Made by a program: the position numbers and the translations under genes
Notes under the pieces: generated by a model
Databases searched by the model: none
Told to the model about the DNA's origin: nothing
The model's input: the letters and a program-made list of their open reading frames with translations, nothing else
Shown here: piece by piece, positions 53,485 to 63,282 of the stretch
Position numbering within the stretch: position 1 is the stretch's first letter
How the letters are laid out: every line of letters begins with the position of its first letter
From: an uncultured Lachnospiraceae bacterium
GTDB taxonomy: Bacteria; Bacillota; Clostridia; Lachnospirales; Lachnospiraceae
Assembly: GCA_900317755.1 (NCBI GenBank)
Contig: ONHZ01000066.1
Location: 1-64,000 of the forward strand
Direction of reading: 5' to 3'
DNA: 64,000 bases

Positions 53485-54825
53485 ATGTGGGCAGAACATT
53501 CAGTATTTTATCAGATATATCCTTTAGGCATGTGCGGTGCACCGCATGAAAACAGAGCAGCAGATGATGAAGCAGGTCTTAAGGAAGAGGAATCAAATCA
53601 TAGGATTCTGAAGGTCATAGATTTCATTCCGCATCTTACGAAACTCGGCATTGATGCAGTCTATTTTTCTCCAGTTTTTCAGTCCGACTGTCATGGGTAT
53701 GACACAAGGGATTACAGGAAAATCGATTCAAGGCTTGGCACGAATGACGATTTCAAGAAGGTCGTTTCTGAGCTTCATGCAAATGGCATAAAGGTAATCA
53801 TTGACGGCGTTTTCAATCATGTCGGCCGTGGCTTCTTCGGATTCCTTGATGTGCTAAAGAATCGTGAGGGCTCGCAGTACAAGGATTGGTTCAATATCAA
53901 TTTCGGCGGAAATGACGGCTACAACGATGGTCTATGGTACGAGGGCTGGGAAGGCTGCTACGACCTAGTGAAATTAAATTTGAGAAATCCTGCAGTTGCG
54001 GACTACCTCATTGAAAGTGTAAGAGGCTGGGTCAATGAATTTGACATCGATGGGCTGAGGCTTGATGTCGCATACATGGTAGACCGTGATTTCTTAAAGA
54101 GATTAAGGTGGGAGACATCTCAGATGAAGGATGAATTCTTTCTTCTTGGAGAAATTTTAGGCGGTGATTACAGGACCATCATGAATAATGAGATGTGCCA
54201 TTCAGCCACGAACTATGAATGTTTCAAGGGCATCTGGAGCGCAATAAATTCCGACAATCTTTTCGAGATTATGCACTCAATCAAGAGGCAGTTCGGACCG
54301 GAGGAGTGGACGCTTTACAAGGGAATGCATCCGGTTTCATTTGTCGATAATCATGATGTTTCAAGAATTGCATCGACGCTGAAGGATGAGAAATTAATCC
54401 CTGCCGCATACGCATTGGCTTTCGGCATGCCTGGAATTCCTATGGTATACTATGGCTCTGAATGGGGTATAAAGGGCGACAAGAAGGATGGTGACTGGGG
54501 ACTTAGACCAGCAGTAGATGCTCCAGAATGGAATTATATTACAGATGCCGTTGCAGGACTATGCAAAGCAGTGCATGAAAATTCCGCATTATCCTATGGT
54601 GGTATTGATGTTCCTATCTTACAGAATAAGCAGACGGTTTTTGAGAGAAATGACGGTCAGAACAGAGTCATCGTTGCAATCAATATTGATGACAATGATT
54701 TTCGTGCAAACTTCGATGCACGTGCTGGACGTGGCTTTGACTATATCTCAGGCGAATATAAAGATTTCGGTGGAGGACTTCTGATCCCGCCAAAGACTGC
54801 ATTCGTACTTGGCAAACTTGACTAA
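53485..54825 (+). CDS. GH13 alpha-amylase family enzyme
   Basis: The 446-residue intracellular enzyme (no signal peptide) has the GH13 motifs: DGVFNHVGRGF, GLRLDVAYMVD (nucleophile Asp), LLGEILGGDY (acid/base Glu) and FVDNHDVSRI (third Asp). It opens VFYQIYPLGMCG. The small family members of this size act on maltodextrins or cyclomaltodextrins. GGAGG before ATG at 53485 fixes the start and excludes an upstream in-frame ATG. The gene has its own promoter and a leader palindrome suggesting sugar control. Confidence 0.92.
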   Translation: MWAEHSVFYQIYPLGMCGAPHENRAADDEAGLKEEESNHRILKVIDFIPHLTKLGIDAVYFSPVFQSDCHGYDTRDYRKIDSRLGTNDDFKKVVSELHANGIKVIIDGVFNHVGRGFFGFLDVLKNREGSQYKDWFNINFGGNDGYNDGLWYEGWEGCYDLVKLNLRNPAVADYLIESVRGWVNEFDIDGLRLDVAYMVDRDFLKRLRWETSQMKDEFFLLGEILGGDYRTIMNNEMCHSATNYECFKGIWSAINSDNLFEIMHSIKRQFGPEEWTLYKGMHPVSFVDNHDVSRIASTLKDEKLIPAAYALAFGMPGIPMVYYGSEWGIKGDKKDGDWGLRPAVDAPEWNYITDAVAGLCKAVHENSALSYGGIDVPILQNKQTVFERNDGQNRVIVAINIDDNDFRANFDARAGRGFDYISGEYKDFGGGLLIPPKTAFVLGKLD

Positions 54826-54961
54826 TAAATAAATGTGATATAAAATCCACATTCGAAACTTTTAGCGCTTGTATCAGTTTATTTTCTTTGCAGGATTTTC
54901 GCTATTCTTGCAGAAATTTTTAGAAAGCGCATAGATTTTTTTGACATACAGAGGTGGCATT

Positions 54962-56242
54962 TTGAAGAAGACTCCGTTTATTACAAAAGAGAAGGCAGAA
55001 GAGATTATTAAGGCCGGGCATCCGACACCATTTCATATTTATGACGAGAAAGGCATCCGCGAAAATGCGAGAAGGGTTAATAAGGCGTTTTCCTGGAATA
55101 AGGGCTACAGAGAATATTTTGCAGTAAAGGCGCTTCCGAATCCATTTATTATGGATATTCTTAAGGAAGAGGGCTGCGGCGTTGACTGCTCATCCATGGC
55201 AGAGCTTAAGCTTTCAGATGCATGTGGATTTTCAGGTCACGAGATCATGTTTTCATCAAATGATACGCCTCTCGAGGAATTTTCCTACTGCGCATCACTT
55301 GGCGGAATTATCAATATCGATGACCTGACACAGGTAAAGAAGGTCGAGTCTGTTCTCGGCGGTTTTCCTGAAACAGTCTGCTGCCGTTTCAATCCGGGCG
55401 GAATCTATGAGGTTTCAAACGGCATCATGGACAATCCCGGCGATGCAAAATACGGCATGACAGAAGAGCAGATCATTGAGGCATATAAATACCTAAAGTC
55501 AAAGGGCGTAAAGACCTTCGGCCTTCATGCTTTCCTCGTTTCAAATACGGTTTCTAATGATTATTATCCTGAGCTTTCAAAGACATTATTCAAGCTCGCC
55601 GTAAAGATTAAGGAAGAAGCAGGCGTTTCGCTTTCCTTCATCAATCTTTCAGGCGGTGTCGGGATTCCTTATAAACCTTCCGATACGCCGAATGATATTG
55701 CAATTATTGGTGAGGGTGTTCACAAGGTATTTGATGAAATCCTTGTTCCAAACGGTCTTAGTGACATCAGCATCTTTACAGAGATGGGACGTTTCATGAC
55801 AGGTCCTTACGGCGCACTTGTCACTACCGCTATCAATGAGAAGCATATCTATAAGGAATACATTGGCGTTGATGCCTGCGCTGCAAACCTCATGCGTCCT
55901 GCCATGTATGGTGCATACCATCATATCACAGTCCTTGGAAAAGAGGATGCGCCTTGCGACCACAAGTATGATGTCACAGGGAGTCTCTGCGAGAATAATG
56001 ACAAGTTTGCGATAGACCGTGAACTTCCGAAGATTGACATGGGTGATATCCTTTATATTCATGATACCGGTGCCCATGGCTTTGCAATGGGATATAATTA
56101 CAACGGCAGGCTTTGGTCTGAGGAAGTCCTGTTACACGAAAATGGAAGCTTTGATACAATCCGCCGCGCCGAAACGCTGAAGGATTACTTTGCTACATTT
56201 GACTGCTTCCCGGTTTATAAGAAATTGTTCCCGGAAGGATAA
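54962..56242 (+). CDS. lysA: Diaminopimelate decarboxylase family protein
   Basis: The enzyme decarboxylates meso-diaminopimelate to lysine in the family. The 426-residue protein has the PLP lysine in YFAVKALPNPF, substrate block SSMAELKL, and GGVGIPY. The usual EPGR motif reads EMGR (TEMGRFMTGPYG), and the later Cys region is LCENND rather than CESGD. These changes mark a divergent branch, so substrate is less certain. TTG at 54962 after GAGGTGG is the likely start. A terminator follows. Confidence 0.82.
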   Translation: MKKTPFITKEKAEEIIKAGHPTPFHIYDEKGIRENARRVNKAFSWNKGYREYFAVKALPNPFIMDILKEEGCGVDCSSMAELKLSDACGFSGHEIMFSSNDTPLEEFSYCASLGGIINIDDLTQVKKVESVLGGFPETVCCRFNPGGIYEVSNGIMDNPGDAKYGMTEEQIIEAYKYLKSKGVKTFGLHAFLVSNTVSNDYYPELSKTLFKLAVKIKEEAGVSLSFINLSGGVGIPYKPSDTPNDIAIIGEGVHKVFDEILVPNGLSDISIFTEMGRFMTGPYGALVTTAINEKHIYKEYIGVDACAANLMRPAMYGAYHHITVLGKEDAPCDHKYDVTGSLCENNDKFAIDRELPKIDMGDILYIHDTGAHGFAMGYNYNGRLWSEEVLLHENGSFDTIRRAETLKDYFATFDCFPVYKKLFPEG

Positions 56243-56278
56243 TTCAATTTTTATACTACAAAACTAGAAAAATGTGTG

Positions 56279-56317
56279 AAGAGTGTCTATTTCCTTTTGA
56301 CACTCTTTATATTTTTT
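56279..56317 (+). terminator. Terminator after lysA, overlapping the tRNA-Leu -35
   Basis: AAGAGTGTC and GACACTCTT enclose an 11-base loop, followed by a T-rich tract. The right arm contains most of TTGACA, the -35 of the next promoter. Confidence 0.8.
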
Positions 56318-56325
56318 GATAGACT
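56297..56325 (+). promoter_or_regulatory. Promoter for tRNA-Leu
   Basis: TTGACA, 17 bases, TAGACT; the mature tRNA begins at 56362. Confidence 0.75.
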
Positions 56326-56361
56326 ATATTATTAAAGCACTTAAGTGGTGCTATTAACTTC

Positions 56362-56444
56362 GCAGGAGTGGCGGAATGGCAGACGCATCAGACTCAAAAT
56401 CTGACGATGGCAACATCATGTGGGTTCAAGTCCCATCTCCTGCA
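56362..56444 (+). tRNA. tRNA-Leu (CAA anticodon)
   Basis: Acceptor arms GCAGGAG and CTCCTGC with discriminator A; anticodon stem TCAGA/TCTGA with loop CTCAAAA gives CAA, reading TTG. The long variable arm and GGGTTCAAGTCCC T-arm fit tRNA-Leu. CCA not encoded. Confidence 0.95.
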
Positions 56445-56600
56445 GCGTCAGAGAACTTAATGAGCACGAGCTGAAAGCAAAGTGCGAATTTAGTCGTAGA
56501 CCTGTCTCCGAAGTTAGCGAAATCGAGCCGGTAGGCGATGATTGAGCTTAGAGAGGAGATAACCAGAATTCTAAGGAAGACCTTTCTTCAGGAGGTTCCT

Positions 56601-57332
56601 ATGAAATTTACAAAATTAAACGAAAATACAATAAAGTGCCAGATTTCAAGCGAGGAGCTTGAGGCGAGGGGAATGCATATCGAAGACATCCTCCAGGATC
56701 ATGAGAAGGCAGAGGAATTCCTTCAGGATGTACTGAACGAAGCGAAGACTGAGACGAATTTTGACGTCAAAGGGAATTCACTAAATGTCCAGCTTTCTGT
56801 GATGAAGGATGGAACGATCAGCCTTCTTATTTCTGATGACAGGAATGCGGCGATAAAGGCATTACTTAATGAAGTAAAAGGGGAGCTTAAGTCCTTCCTT
56901 GCAAAGCTTACGCAGGGTGGGAATTCTCCTGAGGATGTGATCGAGATTCCATCAGGTAAGAAACTGCCGATGAACTACAATCAGCTTCTCAAGGATGCAA
57001 ATACAAAGAAGCTTTCATCACCGAAGTTCAATGAAAAGATTTCGATGCACATCTGGGCAGAAATCGATTCAATGGAAAAGAGCATTGCGCTTGCAAAGGA
57101 ACTCTGTGGCGCAAATGATATTGAGTTCTCAAGATTTTACAAATACAGAAACAAATATTATTATGAAGTCGAGCTTTCTGATACCAGGAGAAATCTTGCA
57201 TCAAAGATTTTCACCCTTTCAGAATATTCGAATTTCATGTATTCTGACACAGGAACTGTACGTGAAATGTACGAGCATGGAAAGCTTCTCATTGGAGAGA
57301 ATGCCGTTGCAGTATTAAGTGAGATGAAGTAA
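56601..57332 (+). CDS. mecA: Adaptor protein MecA
   Basis: MecA delivers substrates to the ClpCP protease. The 243-residue protein begins MKFTKLNENTIKCQISSEEL, the conserved substrate-binding N-domain. An acidic/basic linker follows, then a C-terminal domain (~135-243) with YKYRNKYYYEVEL and the ClpC-binding fold. AGGAGG before ATG at 56601 fixes the start; an open in-frame stretch of 21 codons upstream after tRNA-Leu is not part of the family. No terminator separates tRNA-Leu from mecA. Confidence 0.88.
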   Translation: MKFTKLNENTIKCQISSEELEARGMHIEDILQDHEKAEEFLQDVLNEAKTETNFDVKGNSLNVQLSVMKDGTISLLISDDRNAAIKALLNEVKGELKSFLAKLTQGGNSPEDVIEIPSGKKLPMNYNQLLKDANTKKLSSPKFNEKISMHIWAEIDSMEKSIALAKELCGANDIEFSRFYKYRNKYYYEVELSDTRRNLASKIFTLSEYSNFMYSDTGTVREMYEHGKLLIGENAVAVLSEMK

Positions 57333-57367
57333 AACATAAATGCATTTCAAAGACGAAAGGAGCTATT

Positions 57368-58465
57368 GTGGCATACAAAGTTGGCGTCATCAAGGGCGAT
57401 GGAATCGGGCCTGAAATCGTAAACGAGGCCCTGAAGGTACTTGACAAAGTTTCAAAGGTTTATGATCTTGATTTTTCTTATACCGACATTCTCATGGGCG
57501 GTATTTCCATTGACAAGACAGGCGAGCCTCTTACAGACGAGGCAGTCAAAACAGCAAAGGCACAGGATGCGATCCTGATGGGCTCAATCGGCGGAAATAC
57601 GACGACTTCCCCATGGTACAAGCTTCCGCCTGAAAAGCGTCCGGAAGCAGGACTTCTTCGAATCAGAAAGGAATTAGGCCTTTTTGCTAATCTTCGTCCT
57701 GCCATGCTTTATAGCGAATTAAAAGAGGCATGCCCGCTAAAGCAGAGCTTCATTCCACAGGGCTTTGACCTCGTGATGGTGCGCGAGCTTACAGGCGGCT
57801 TATATTTCGGCGACAGGGAAACCAAGGAAATCGACGGAAAGCTCGTTGCGAAGGACACGCTCACCTATTCAGAAGACGAGATCAGACGAGTTGCCATCAA
57901 GGCCTTTGACATTGCTGAAAAGAGAAAGAAGCATGTTACATCTGTCGACAAGGCAAACGTTCTCGACAGCTCACGTCTCTGGAGAAAAATTGTCGAGGAA
58001 GTTGCAAGGGATTATCCTGATGTCCGTCTCGACCATATGCTTGTTGACAATACAGCAATGCAGCTTGTAAAGAATCCTGGACAGTTCGATGTTATCCTTA
58101 CAGAGAACATGTTTGGCGACATTCTTTCAGATGAGGCATCCATGATTTCGGGCTCTCTCGGAATGCTTTCATCAGCTTCGCTGAATGAAACAAAATTCGG
58201 TCTCTATGAACCTTCAGGCGGATCAGCACCAGACATTGCAGGCAAAGGCATTGCAAATCCAATCGCCACGATTCTTTCTGCAGCTATGATGCTTCGTTTT
58301 AGTTTTGATCAGGACAAGACAGCAGATTCAATTGAGAATGCTGTAAAGCAGGTACTGAAGGAAGGTTACCGTACAATCGACCTTATTTCTGATGAGCATA
58401 CAGGAGTCGTAAAGAGAGTAAATACTGCCGAGATGGGTGACCTGATTGCGGACAGAATTGTCTGA
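57368..58465 (+). CDS. leuB: 3-isopropylmalate dehydrogenase
   Basis: LeuB oxidises and decarboxylates 3-isopropylmalate in leucine synthesis. The 365-residue enzyme starts at GTG after AAAGGAG. It has [25 protein letters not shown] (substrate Arg cluster), [27 protein letters not shown] (catalytic Lys/Asp) and [15 protein letters not shown]. It is followed by ilvD and ilvB. leuA and leuCD are not in view. Confidence 0.96.
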   Translation: MAYKVGVIKGDGIGPEIVNEALKVLDKVSKVYDLDFSYTDILMGGISIDKTGEPLTDEAVKTAKAQDAILMGSIGGNTTTSPWYKLPPEKRPEAGLLRIRKELGLFANLRPAMLYSELKEACPLKQSFIPQGFDLVMVRELTGGLYFGDRETKEIDGKLVAKDTLTYSEDEIRRVAIKAFDIAEKRKKHVTSVDKANVLDSSRLWRKIVEEVARDYPDVRLDHMLVDNTAMQLVKNPGQFDVILTENMFGDILSDEASMISGSLGMLSSASLNETKFGLYEPSGGSAPDIAGKGIANPIATILSAAMMLRFSFDQDKTADSIENAVKQVLKEGYRTIDLISDEHTGVVKRVNTAEMGDLIADRIV

Positions 58466-58528
58466 TAAAAAGAAAGTCTTTTGATATAGATATCTTTTAT
58501 TTTATCAGTTGAAAATTAGGAAGTTATT

Positions 58529-58556
58529 TCCGGCAGAGATTCTGCCGGATTATTTA
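58529..58556 (+). terminator. Hairpin after leuB
   Basis: TCCGGCAGA-GAT-TCTGCCGGA followed by TTATTT. The stem is strong but the T-tract is weak, so termination may be partial. Confidence 0.6.
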
Positions 58557-58590
58557 AGAGATTAAATTAGTTATCTCAAATCACGAATTT

Positions 58591-58618
58591 TTGAAATAAT
58601 AGTAATTTATATTAAACT
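58591..58618 (+). promoter_or_regulatory. Possible promoter for ilvD
   Basis: TTGAAA, 16 bases, TAAACT, about 35 bases before ATG. No T-box or leader-peptide attenuator was recognised in 58466-58651. Confidence 0.45.
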
Positions 58619-58651
58619 AACTATATTTATTTTGGATTAGGAGAAAAAATC

Positions 58652-60319
58652 ATGCTTAGTGACAATGTAAAAAAGGGAATGCAGCAGGCTCCGGCACGAA
58701 GCCTCTTCCATGCACTTGGATTCACAAAAGAAGAGATGGAAAAGCCAATGGTTGGCATCGTTTCATCTTACAATGAAATCGTTCCAGGACATATGAACAT
58801 CGACAAGATTACCGAGGCTGTCAAGATGGGCGTTGCAGAGGCAGGCGGAATGCCTGTAGTATTCCCTGCAATTGCAGTCTGCGACGGTATCGCAATGGGA
58901 CATGTCGGAATGAAATATTCACTTGTCACACGTGACCTAATCGCTGATTCTACAGAATGCATGGCAATTGCCCATCAGTTTGATGCCCTTGTCATGATTC
59001 CGAACTGCGACAAGAATGTTCCGGGACTTCTGATGGCAGCAGCAAGAATTAATGTTCCTACCGTATTTGTTTCCGGTGGTCCTATGATGGCTGGCCATGT
59101 TGACGGCAGGAAGAGATCTCTTTCTTCCATGTTTGAGGCAGTCGGCTCATATGCCGCAGGCACAATGACAGAAGATGATGTGACAAATTACGAAGAACAT
59201 GTATGCCCGACCTGTGGCAGCTGTTCAGGCATGTATACAGCAAATTCCATGAACTGCCTTACTGAAGCAATTGGCATGGGTCTTCGTGGCAATGGCACCA
59301 TTCCAGCTGTTTATTCTGAAAGACTTGCCCTTGCAAAGCGTGCAGGCTATACAGTCATGGAATGCTTAAAGAAAAATATCCGTCCTCGCGACATCATTAC
59401 AAAGGAATCCATCATCAATGCCCTCACAGTTGATATGGCACTTGGATGCAGCACGAACACAATGCTTCATCTTCCTGCAATCGCTCATGAGGTCGGCTTT
59501 GATTTTGATATTTCCTATGCAAATCCAATTTCTGAGAAGACACCGAACCTCTGCCATTTAGCACCGGCAGGTCCTACCTATATGGAAGACTTAAATGAAG
59601 CTGGCGGCGTTTATGCAGTCATGAAGGAGCTTGCTGATGCGGAACTTCTGAATACAGACTGCATGACTGTTACAGGTGAGACGATTGGTGAAAATATCAA
59701 GGACGCAGTAAACAAGAATCCTGAGGTCATCCGTCCTCTTGATAATCCATATTCTTCAACAGGCGGTCTTGCCGTATTAAAGGGCAATCTTGCACCAGAC
59801 GGCTCAGTCGTCAAGAGATCTGCCGTTGCAAAAGAGATGCTCGTTCATGACGGTCCGGCAAGAGTCTTCGATTCAGAAGAGGATGCCATCAAGGCAATCA
59901 AGGGCGGCGATATCCATGAAGGTGATGTCGTAGTCATCCGCTATGAAGGCCCTAAGGGCGGCCCTGGCATGAGAGAAATGCTGAATCCGACATCTGCCAT
60001 CATCGGCATGGGCTTAGGCTCAACAGTTGCCCTTATTACAGACGGAAGATTTTCAGGTGCTTCCCGTGGTGCTGCAATCGGCCACGTTTCCCCTGAGGCA
60101 GCAGTCGGCGGTCCGATCGCATTAGTCCATGAAGGCGATATGATCCACATCGATATTCCTAATATGGAATTAACGCTGAAGGTTTCAGATGAAGAGCTTG
60201 CAAAGAGAAAGGCCGAGTGGAAGCCGAAGGAAACAAATGTCACAGGATACTTAAAGCGTTACCAGGCACTTGTCACATCAGGAAACAGAGGAGCAGTTCT
60301 CGAGCTTCCGAAAGCTTAA
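58652..60319 (+). CDS. ilvD: Dihydroxy-acid dehydratase
   Basis: IlvD is an Fe-S dehydratase in valine and isoleucine synthesis. The 555-residue protein has cluster Cys in PNCDKNVPG and [40 protein letters not shown] and [24 protein letters not shown] are the other conserved blocks. GGAG precedes the ATG. It forms a branched-chain unit with leuB and ilvB. Confidence 0.97.
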   Translation: MLSDNVKKGMQQAPARSLFHALGFTKEEMEKPMVGIVSSYNEIVPGHMNIDKITEAVKMGVAEAGGMPVVFPAIAVCDGIAMGHVGMKYSLVTRDLIADSTECMAIAHQFDALVMIPNCDKNVPGLLMAAARINVPTVFVSGGPMMAGHVDGRKRSLSSMFEAVGSYAAGTMTEDDVTNYEEHVCPTCGSCSGMYTANSMNCLTEAIGMGLRGNGTIPAVYSERLALAKRAGYTVMECLKKNIRPRDIITKESIINALTVDMALGCSTNTMLHLPAIAHEVGFDFDISYANPISEKTPNLCHLAPAGPTYMEDLNEAGGVYAVMKELADAELLNTDCMTVTGETIGENIKDAVNKNPEVIRPLDNPYSSTGGLAVLKGNLAPDGSVVKRSAVAKEMLVHDGPARVFDSEEDAIKAIKGGDIHEGDVVVIRYEGPKGGPGMREMLNPTSAIIGMGLGSTVALITDGRFSGASRGAAIGHVSPEAAVGGPIALVHEGDMIHIDIPNMELTLKVSDEELAKRKAEWKPKETNVTGYLKRYQALVTSGNRGAVLELPKA

Positions 60320-60351
60320 GGTTTATTATTGTTTGGTTTAGGGTTTGGTTT

Positions 60352-60371
60352 TTTGCACAATGACGTGCAAA
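60352..60371. other. Small hairpin between ilvD and ilvB
   Basis: TTTGCAC-aatgac-GTGCAAA, preceded by T/G-rich sequence. It lacks a trailing T-run. Confidence 0.45.
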
Positions 60372-60434
60372 GCAGGTAGATAATTAGTATGCATTTAATT
60401 GTATATTAATTCTGTCTGCAGGGATGATATAAAA

Positions 60435-62108
60435 ATGTTACTTACAGGAGCAGAAATTGTAATAGAATGCCTCAAGGAGCAGGGAGTTGATACCGTATTC
60501 GGCTATCCGGGCGGGGCAATACTGAATGTTTATGACGAATTATATAAGCATAGAGATGAAATCAGACACATAAGGAGCTCACACGAGCAGGGCGCAGCAC
60601 ATGCGGCTGATGGCTATGCGAGGGCATCAGGAAAAGTAGGTGTCTGCATGGCAACAAGCGGCCCCGGTGCTACAAACCTTGTTACAGGAATTGCGACAGC
60701 GTACATGGATTCCGTACCGATTGTTGCAATCACATGTAATGTCACGGTTCCCCTTCTTGGCAAGGATTCCTTTCAGGAAGTCGATATCGCAGGCGTCACA
60801 ATGCCAATCACAAAGCACAATTTCATCGTAAAGGATGTAAACAATCTGGCAAAGACTTTAAGGCGTGCGTTCAGGATAGCGCAAAGTGACCGTCCAGGTC
60901 CTGTGCTTGTCGATATTCCAAAGGATGTCACAGCAGCAAAATGCGAGTATACCTTTGAAAAGGCAGAGCCTATTGAAAGAGTTTCAGATACGATTTCTGA
61001 TGTTGACATCGACAATGCAATTTCGATGATTTCCGAAGCAAAGAAGCCTTACATTTTCGTTGGCGGCGGGGCAGTCATCTCAGGCGCATCCGAAGAATTA
61101 AAGCAGTTCGTTTCCCTTGTCGATGCACCTGTCTGCGATTCGCTTATGGGCAAGGGCGCCTTTGATGAGACATCGCCATATTATACCGGAATGCTTGGCA
61201 TGCATGGAACGAAGGTCTCAAACTTTGGTGTTTCAGAATGCGATTTACTTATTGCAGTAGGCACGAGATTTTCTGACCGTGTGCTTGGAAATCCGAAGAC
61301 CTTTGCAGACAATGCAAAGATTCTTCAGTTCGACATCGATCCAGCTGAAATCAATAAAAATATCATTGTTGATGCGTCTGTCATCGGAGACATTAAGGAA
61401 ATTCTTACAAGGATAAATGCAAAACTCAAGCGCTGTGACCACAGCTTCTGGAGAAAGCATATTGAGGACTTAAAGAAGAAATTCCTTGTTACCATCCCAG
61501 GTGGCTCATTAAATGGTCCTTACATTATTGATGAAATTTATAAGGAGACAAAGGGCGATGCCATTATGGTTACCGAGGTTGGTCAGCATCAGATGTGGGC
61601 AGCCCAGTATTATAAATACAGTCATCCAAGGCAGCTTCTTACATCAGGTGGTCTTGGAACTATGGGCTACGGTCTCGGTGCTGCCATCGGCGCAAAGACG
61701 GCCTGCCCAGATAAGACGGTTATCAATATTGCAGGAGATGGCTGTTTCAGAATGAACATGAATGAGCTCATCACGGCAGTCAGAAATGATCTTCCAGTTA
61801 TAGAAGTCATCATGAACAACCACGTTCTCGGCATGGTCCGCCAGTGGCAGGATCTCTTCTATGACAAGAGATATTCTGCAACAGTTCTGGACGATGGTGC
61901 CGACTATGTCAAACTCGCCGGAGCCATGGGTGCAAAGGGCTACCGTGCAAAGAACAGGACTGAGTTTAATGAAGTCTTCCAGAAAGCATTAGCTGACAAC
62001 TGCCCAGTCGTCATCGACTGCATCATCGGCATGGATGACAAGGTCTGGCCGATGGTAGCACCAGGTAAACCGATCAGCGAGTGCTTTGATGAGTCGGATT
62101 TAAGTTGA
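60435..62108 (+). CDS. ilvB: Acetolactate synthase large subunit
   Basis: The ThDP enzyme condenses pyruvate with pyruvate or 2-oxobutyrate. The 557-residue protein has the catalytic Glu in RSSHEQGAAHAADGYARASG, the ThDP-Mg motif GDGCFRMNMNELITAVRNDLPVIEVIMNNHVLG (read in parts) and VRQWQDLFYD. ATG at 60435 is used. The regulatory small subunit ilvN and ilvC do not follow, as they often do; the next gene is serC. A catabolic AlsS role is less likely because of its branched-chain neighbours. Confidence 0.93.
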   Translation: MLLTGAEIVIECLKEQGVDTVFGYPGGAILNVYDELYKHRDEIRHIRSSHEQGAAHAADGYARASGKVGVCMATSGPGATNLVTGIATAYMDSVPIVAITCNVTVPLLGKDSFQEVDIAGVTMPITKHNFIVKDVNNLAKTLRRAFRIAQSDRPGPVLVDIPKDVTAAKCEYTFEKAEPIERVSDTISDVDIDNAISMISEAKKPYIFVGGGAVISGASEELKQFVSLVDAPVCDSLMGKGAFDETSPYYTGMLGMHGTKVSNFGVSECDLLIAVGTRFSDRVLGNPKTFADNAKILQFDIDPAEINKNIIVDASVIGDIKEILTRINAKLKRCDHSFWRKHIEDLKKKFLVTIPGGSLNGPYIIDEIYKETKGDAIMVTEVGQHQMWAAQYYKYSHPRQLLTSGGLGTMGYGLGAAIGAKTACPDKTVINIAGDGCFRMNMNELITAVRNDLPVIEVIMNNHVLGMVRQWQDLFYDKRYSATVLDDGADYVKLAGAMGAKGYRAKNRTEFNEVFQKALADNCPVVIDCIIGMDDKVWPMVAPGKPISECFDESDLS

Positions 62109-62132
62109 CATTTTTATTTTATGTATTAAAAT
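62105..62132 (+). promoter_or_regulatory. Promoter for serC-serA
   Basis: TTGACA overlapping the ilvB stop, 16 bases, TAAAAT. Confidence 0.75.
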
Positions 62133-62181
62133 AGGTGCGTTATGCTTTTAGCATCATTTTGAAAAAGAGAAGGAGTTTATC

Positions 62182-63264
62182 ATGGGTAGAGTTTACAATT
62201 TTTCGGCAGGACCTGCAGTCCTTCCAGAAGAGGTACTTAAAGAAGCAGCAGAAGATATGCTCGACTACAAGGGATGCGGCATGTCCGTTATGGAGATGTC
62301 ACACAGGTCCAAGATGTTCGATGACATCATCAAGACTGCAGAAGCTGATTTAAGGGAATTACTTGGTATCCCTGACAATTACTCCGTTATATTTTTACAG
62401 GGCGGTGCCACACTTCTTTTCGCCGGCATCCCTATGAACTTCCTTCATAAGAAGGCTGGCTACATTCTTACAGGCCAGTGGGCTACAAAGGCCTTCAAGG
62501 AAGCAAAGAAGCAGGGAGAGGCAGTAGAACTTGCATCTTCAAAGGACAAGACATTCTCCTACATTCCTGACTGCTCAGATCTGCCAATCACAGATGACAT
62601 GGATTATGTTTACATCTGCGAGAACAATACCATCTATGGTACAAAGTATCACACACTTCCAAATACAAAGGGCGTTCCGCTTATTTCTGATGTTTCAAGC
62701 TGCTTTCTTTCAGAGCCGATGGACGTTACAAATTATGCATTCGTATATGCAGGCGTTCAGAAGAATGTTGGACCTGCAGGAACACAGATCGCCATCGTAA
62801 GAAATGACTTCCTTACAGATGACATCAAGCCTTACACACCAGATGTCATGAACTACAAGCTTATGGCTGAGAAGGAATCACTTCTCAATACACCTCCATG
62901 CTGGGGCATCTACATCTGCGGCCTCGTATTCAAGTGGCTCAAGAAGAACGGTGGCCTTACAGCCATGAAGGAAAAGAACGAGAAGAAGGCAAAGCTTCTT
63001 TATGATTATCTTGATTCTTCAAAGCTCTTCAAGGGCACAGTAAGAAAAGAAGACCGTTCCATCATGAACGTTCCATTTGTAACTGGCGATGACGAACTCA
63101 ATGCCAAGTTCGTTGCAGAGTCTAAGGCAGCAGGCCTTGAAAACCTCAAGGGTCACCGTACAGTCGGCGGCATGAGAGCTTCTATCTACAACGCTATGCC
63201 ATACGAAGGTGTTGCAAAGCTCGTCGAATTCATGGAAGACTTCGAAAAAAAGAACCTTAAATAA
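62182..63264 (+). CDS. serC: Phosphoserine aminotransferase
   Basis: SerC makes 3-phosphoserine from 3-phosphohydroxypyruvate. The 360-residue PLP enzyme has NFSAGPAVLPEEVL, MSHRSKMFDDII, LQGGATLLFAGIPMNFL and the PLP lysine in AGVQKNVGPAGT, then GGMRASIYNAMPYEGV. AGAAGGAG before ATG. serA follows after 18 bases, so the first two serine-pathway steps are co-transcribed. Confidence 0.97.
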   Translation: MGRVYNFSAGPAVLPEEVLKEAAEDMLDYKGCGMSVMEMSHRSKMFDDIIKTAEADLRELLGIPDNYSVIFLQGGATLLFAGIPMNFLHKKAGYILTGQWATKAFKEAKKQGEAVELASSKDKTFSYIPDCSDLPITDDMDYVYICENNTIYGTKYHTLPNTKGVPLISDVSSCFLSEPMDVTNYAFVYAGVQKNVGPAGTQIAIVRNDFLTDDIKPYTPDVMNYKLMAEKESLLNTPPCWGIYICGLVFKWLKKNGGLTAMKEKNEKKAKLLYDYLDSSKLFKGTVRKEDRSIMNVPFVTGDDELNAKFVAESKAAGLENLKGHRTVGGMRASIYNAMPYEGVAKLVEFMEDFEKKNLK

Positions 63265-63282
63265 TAAAAGGAGAAATGCAAA

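Noticed and set aside
58466-58651. T-box or leucine leader peptide before ilvD
   Set aside because: No AGGGTGGNACCGCG-like T-box sequence and no run of Leu, Val or Ile codons in a short frame.
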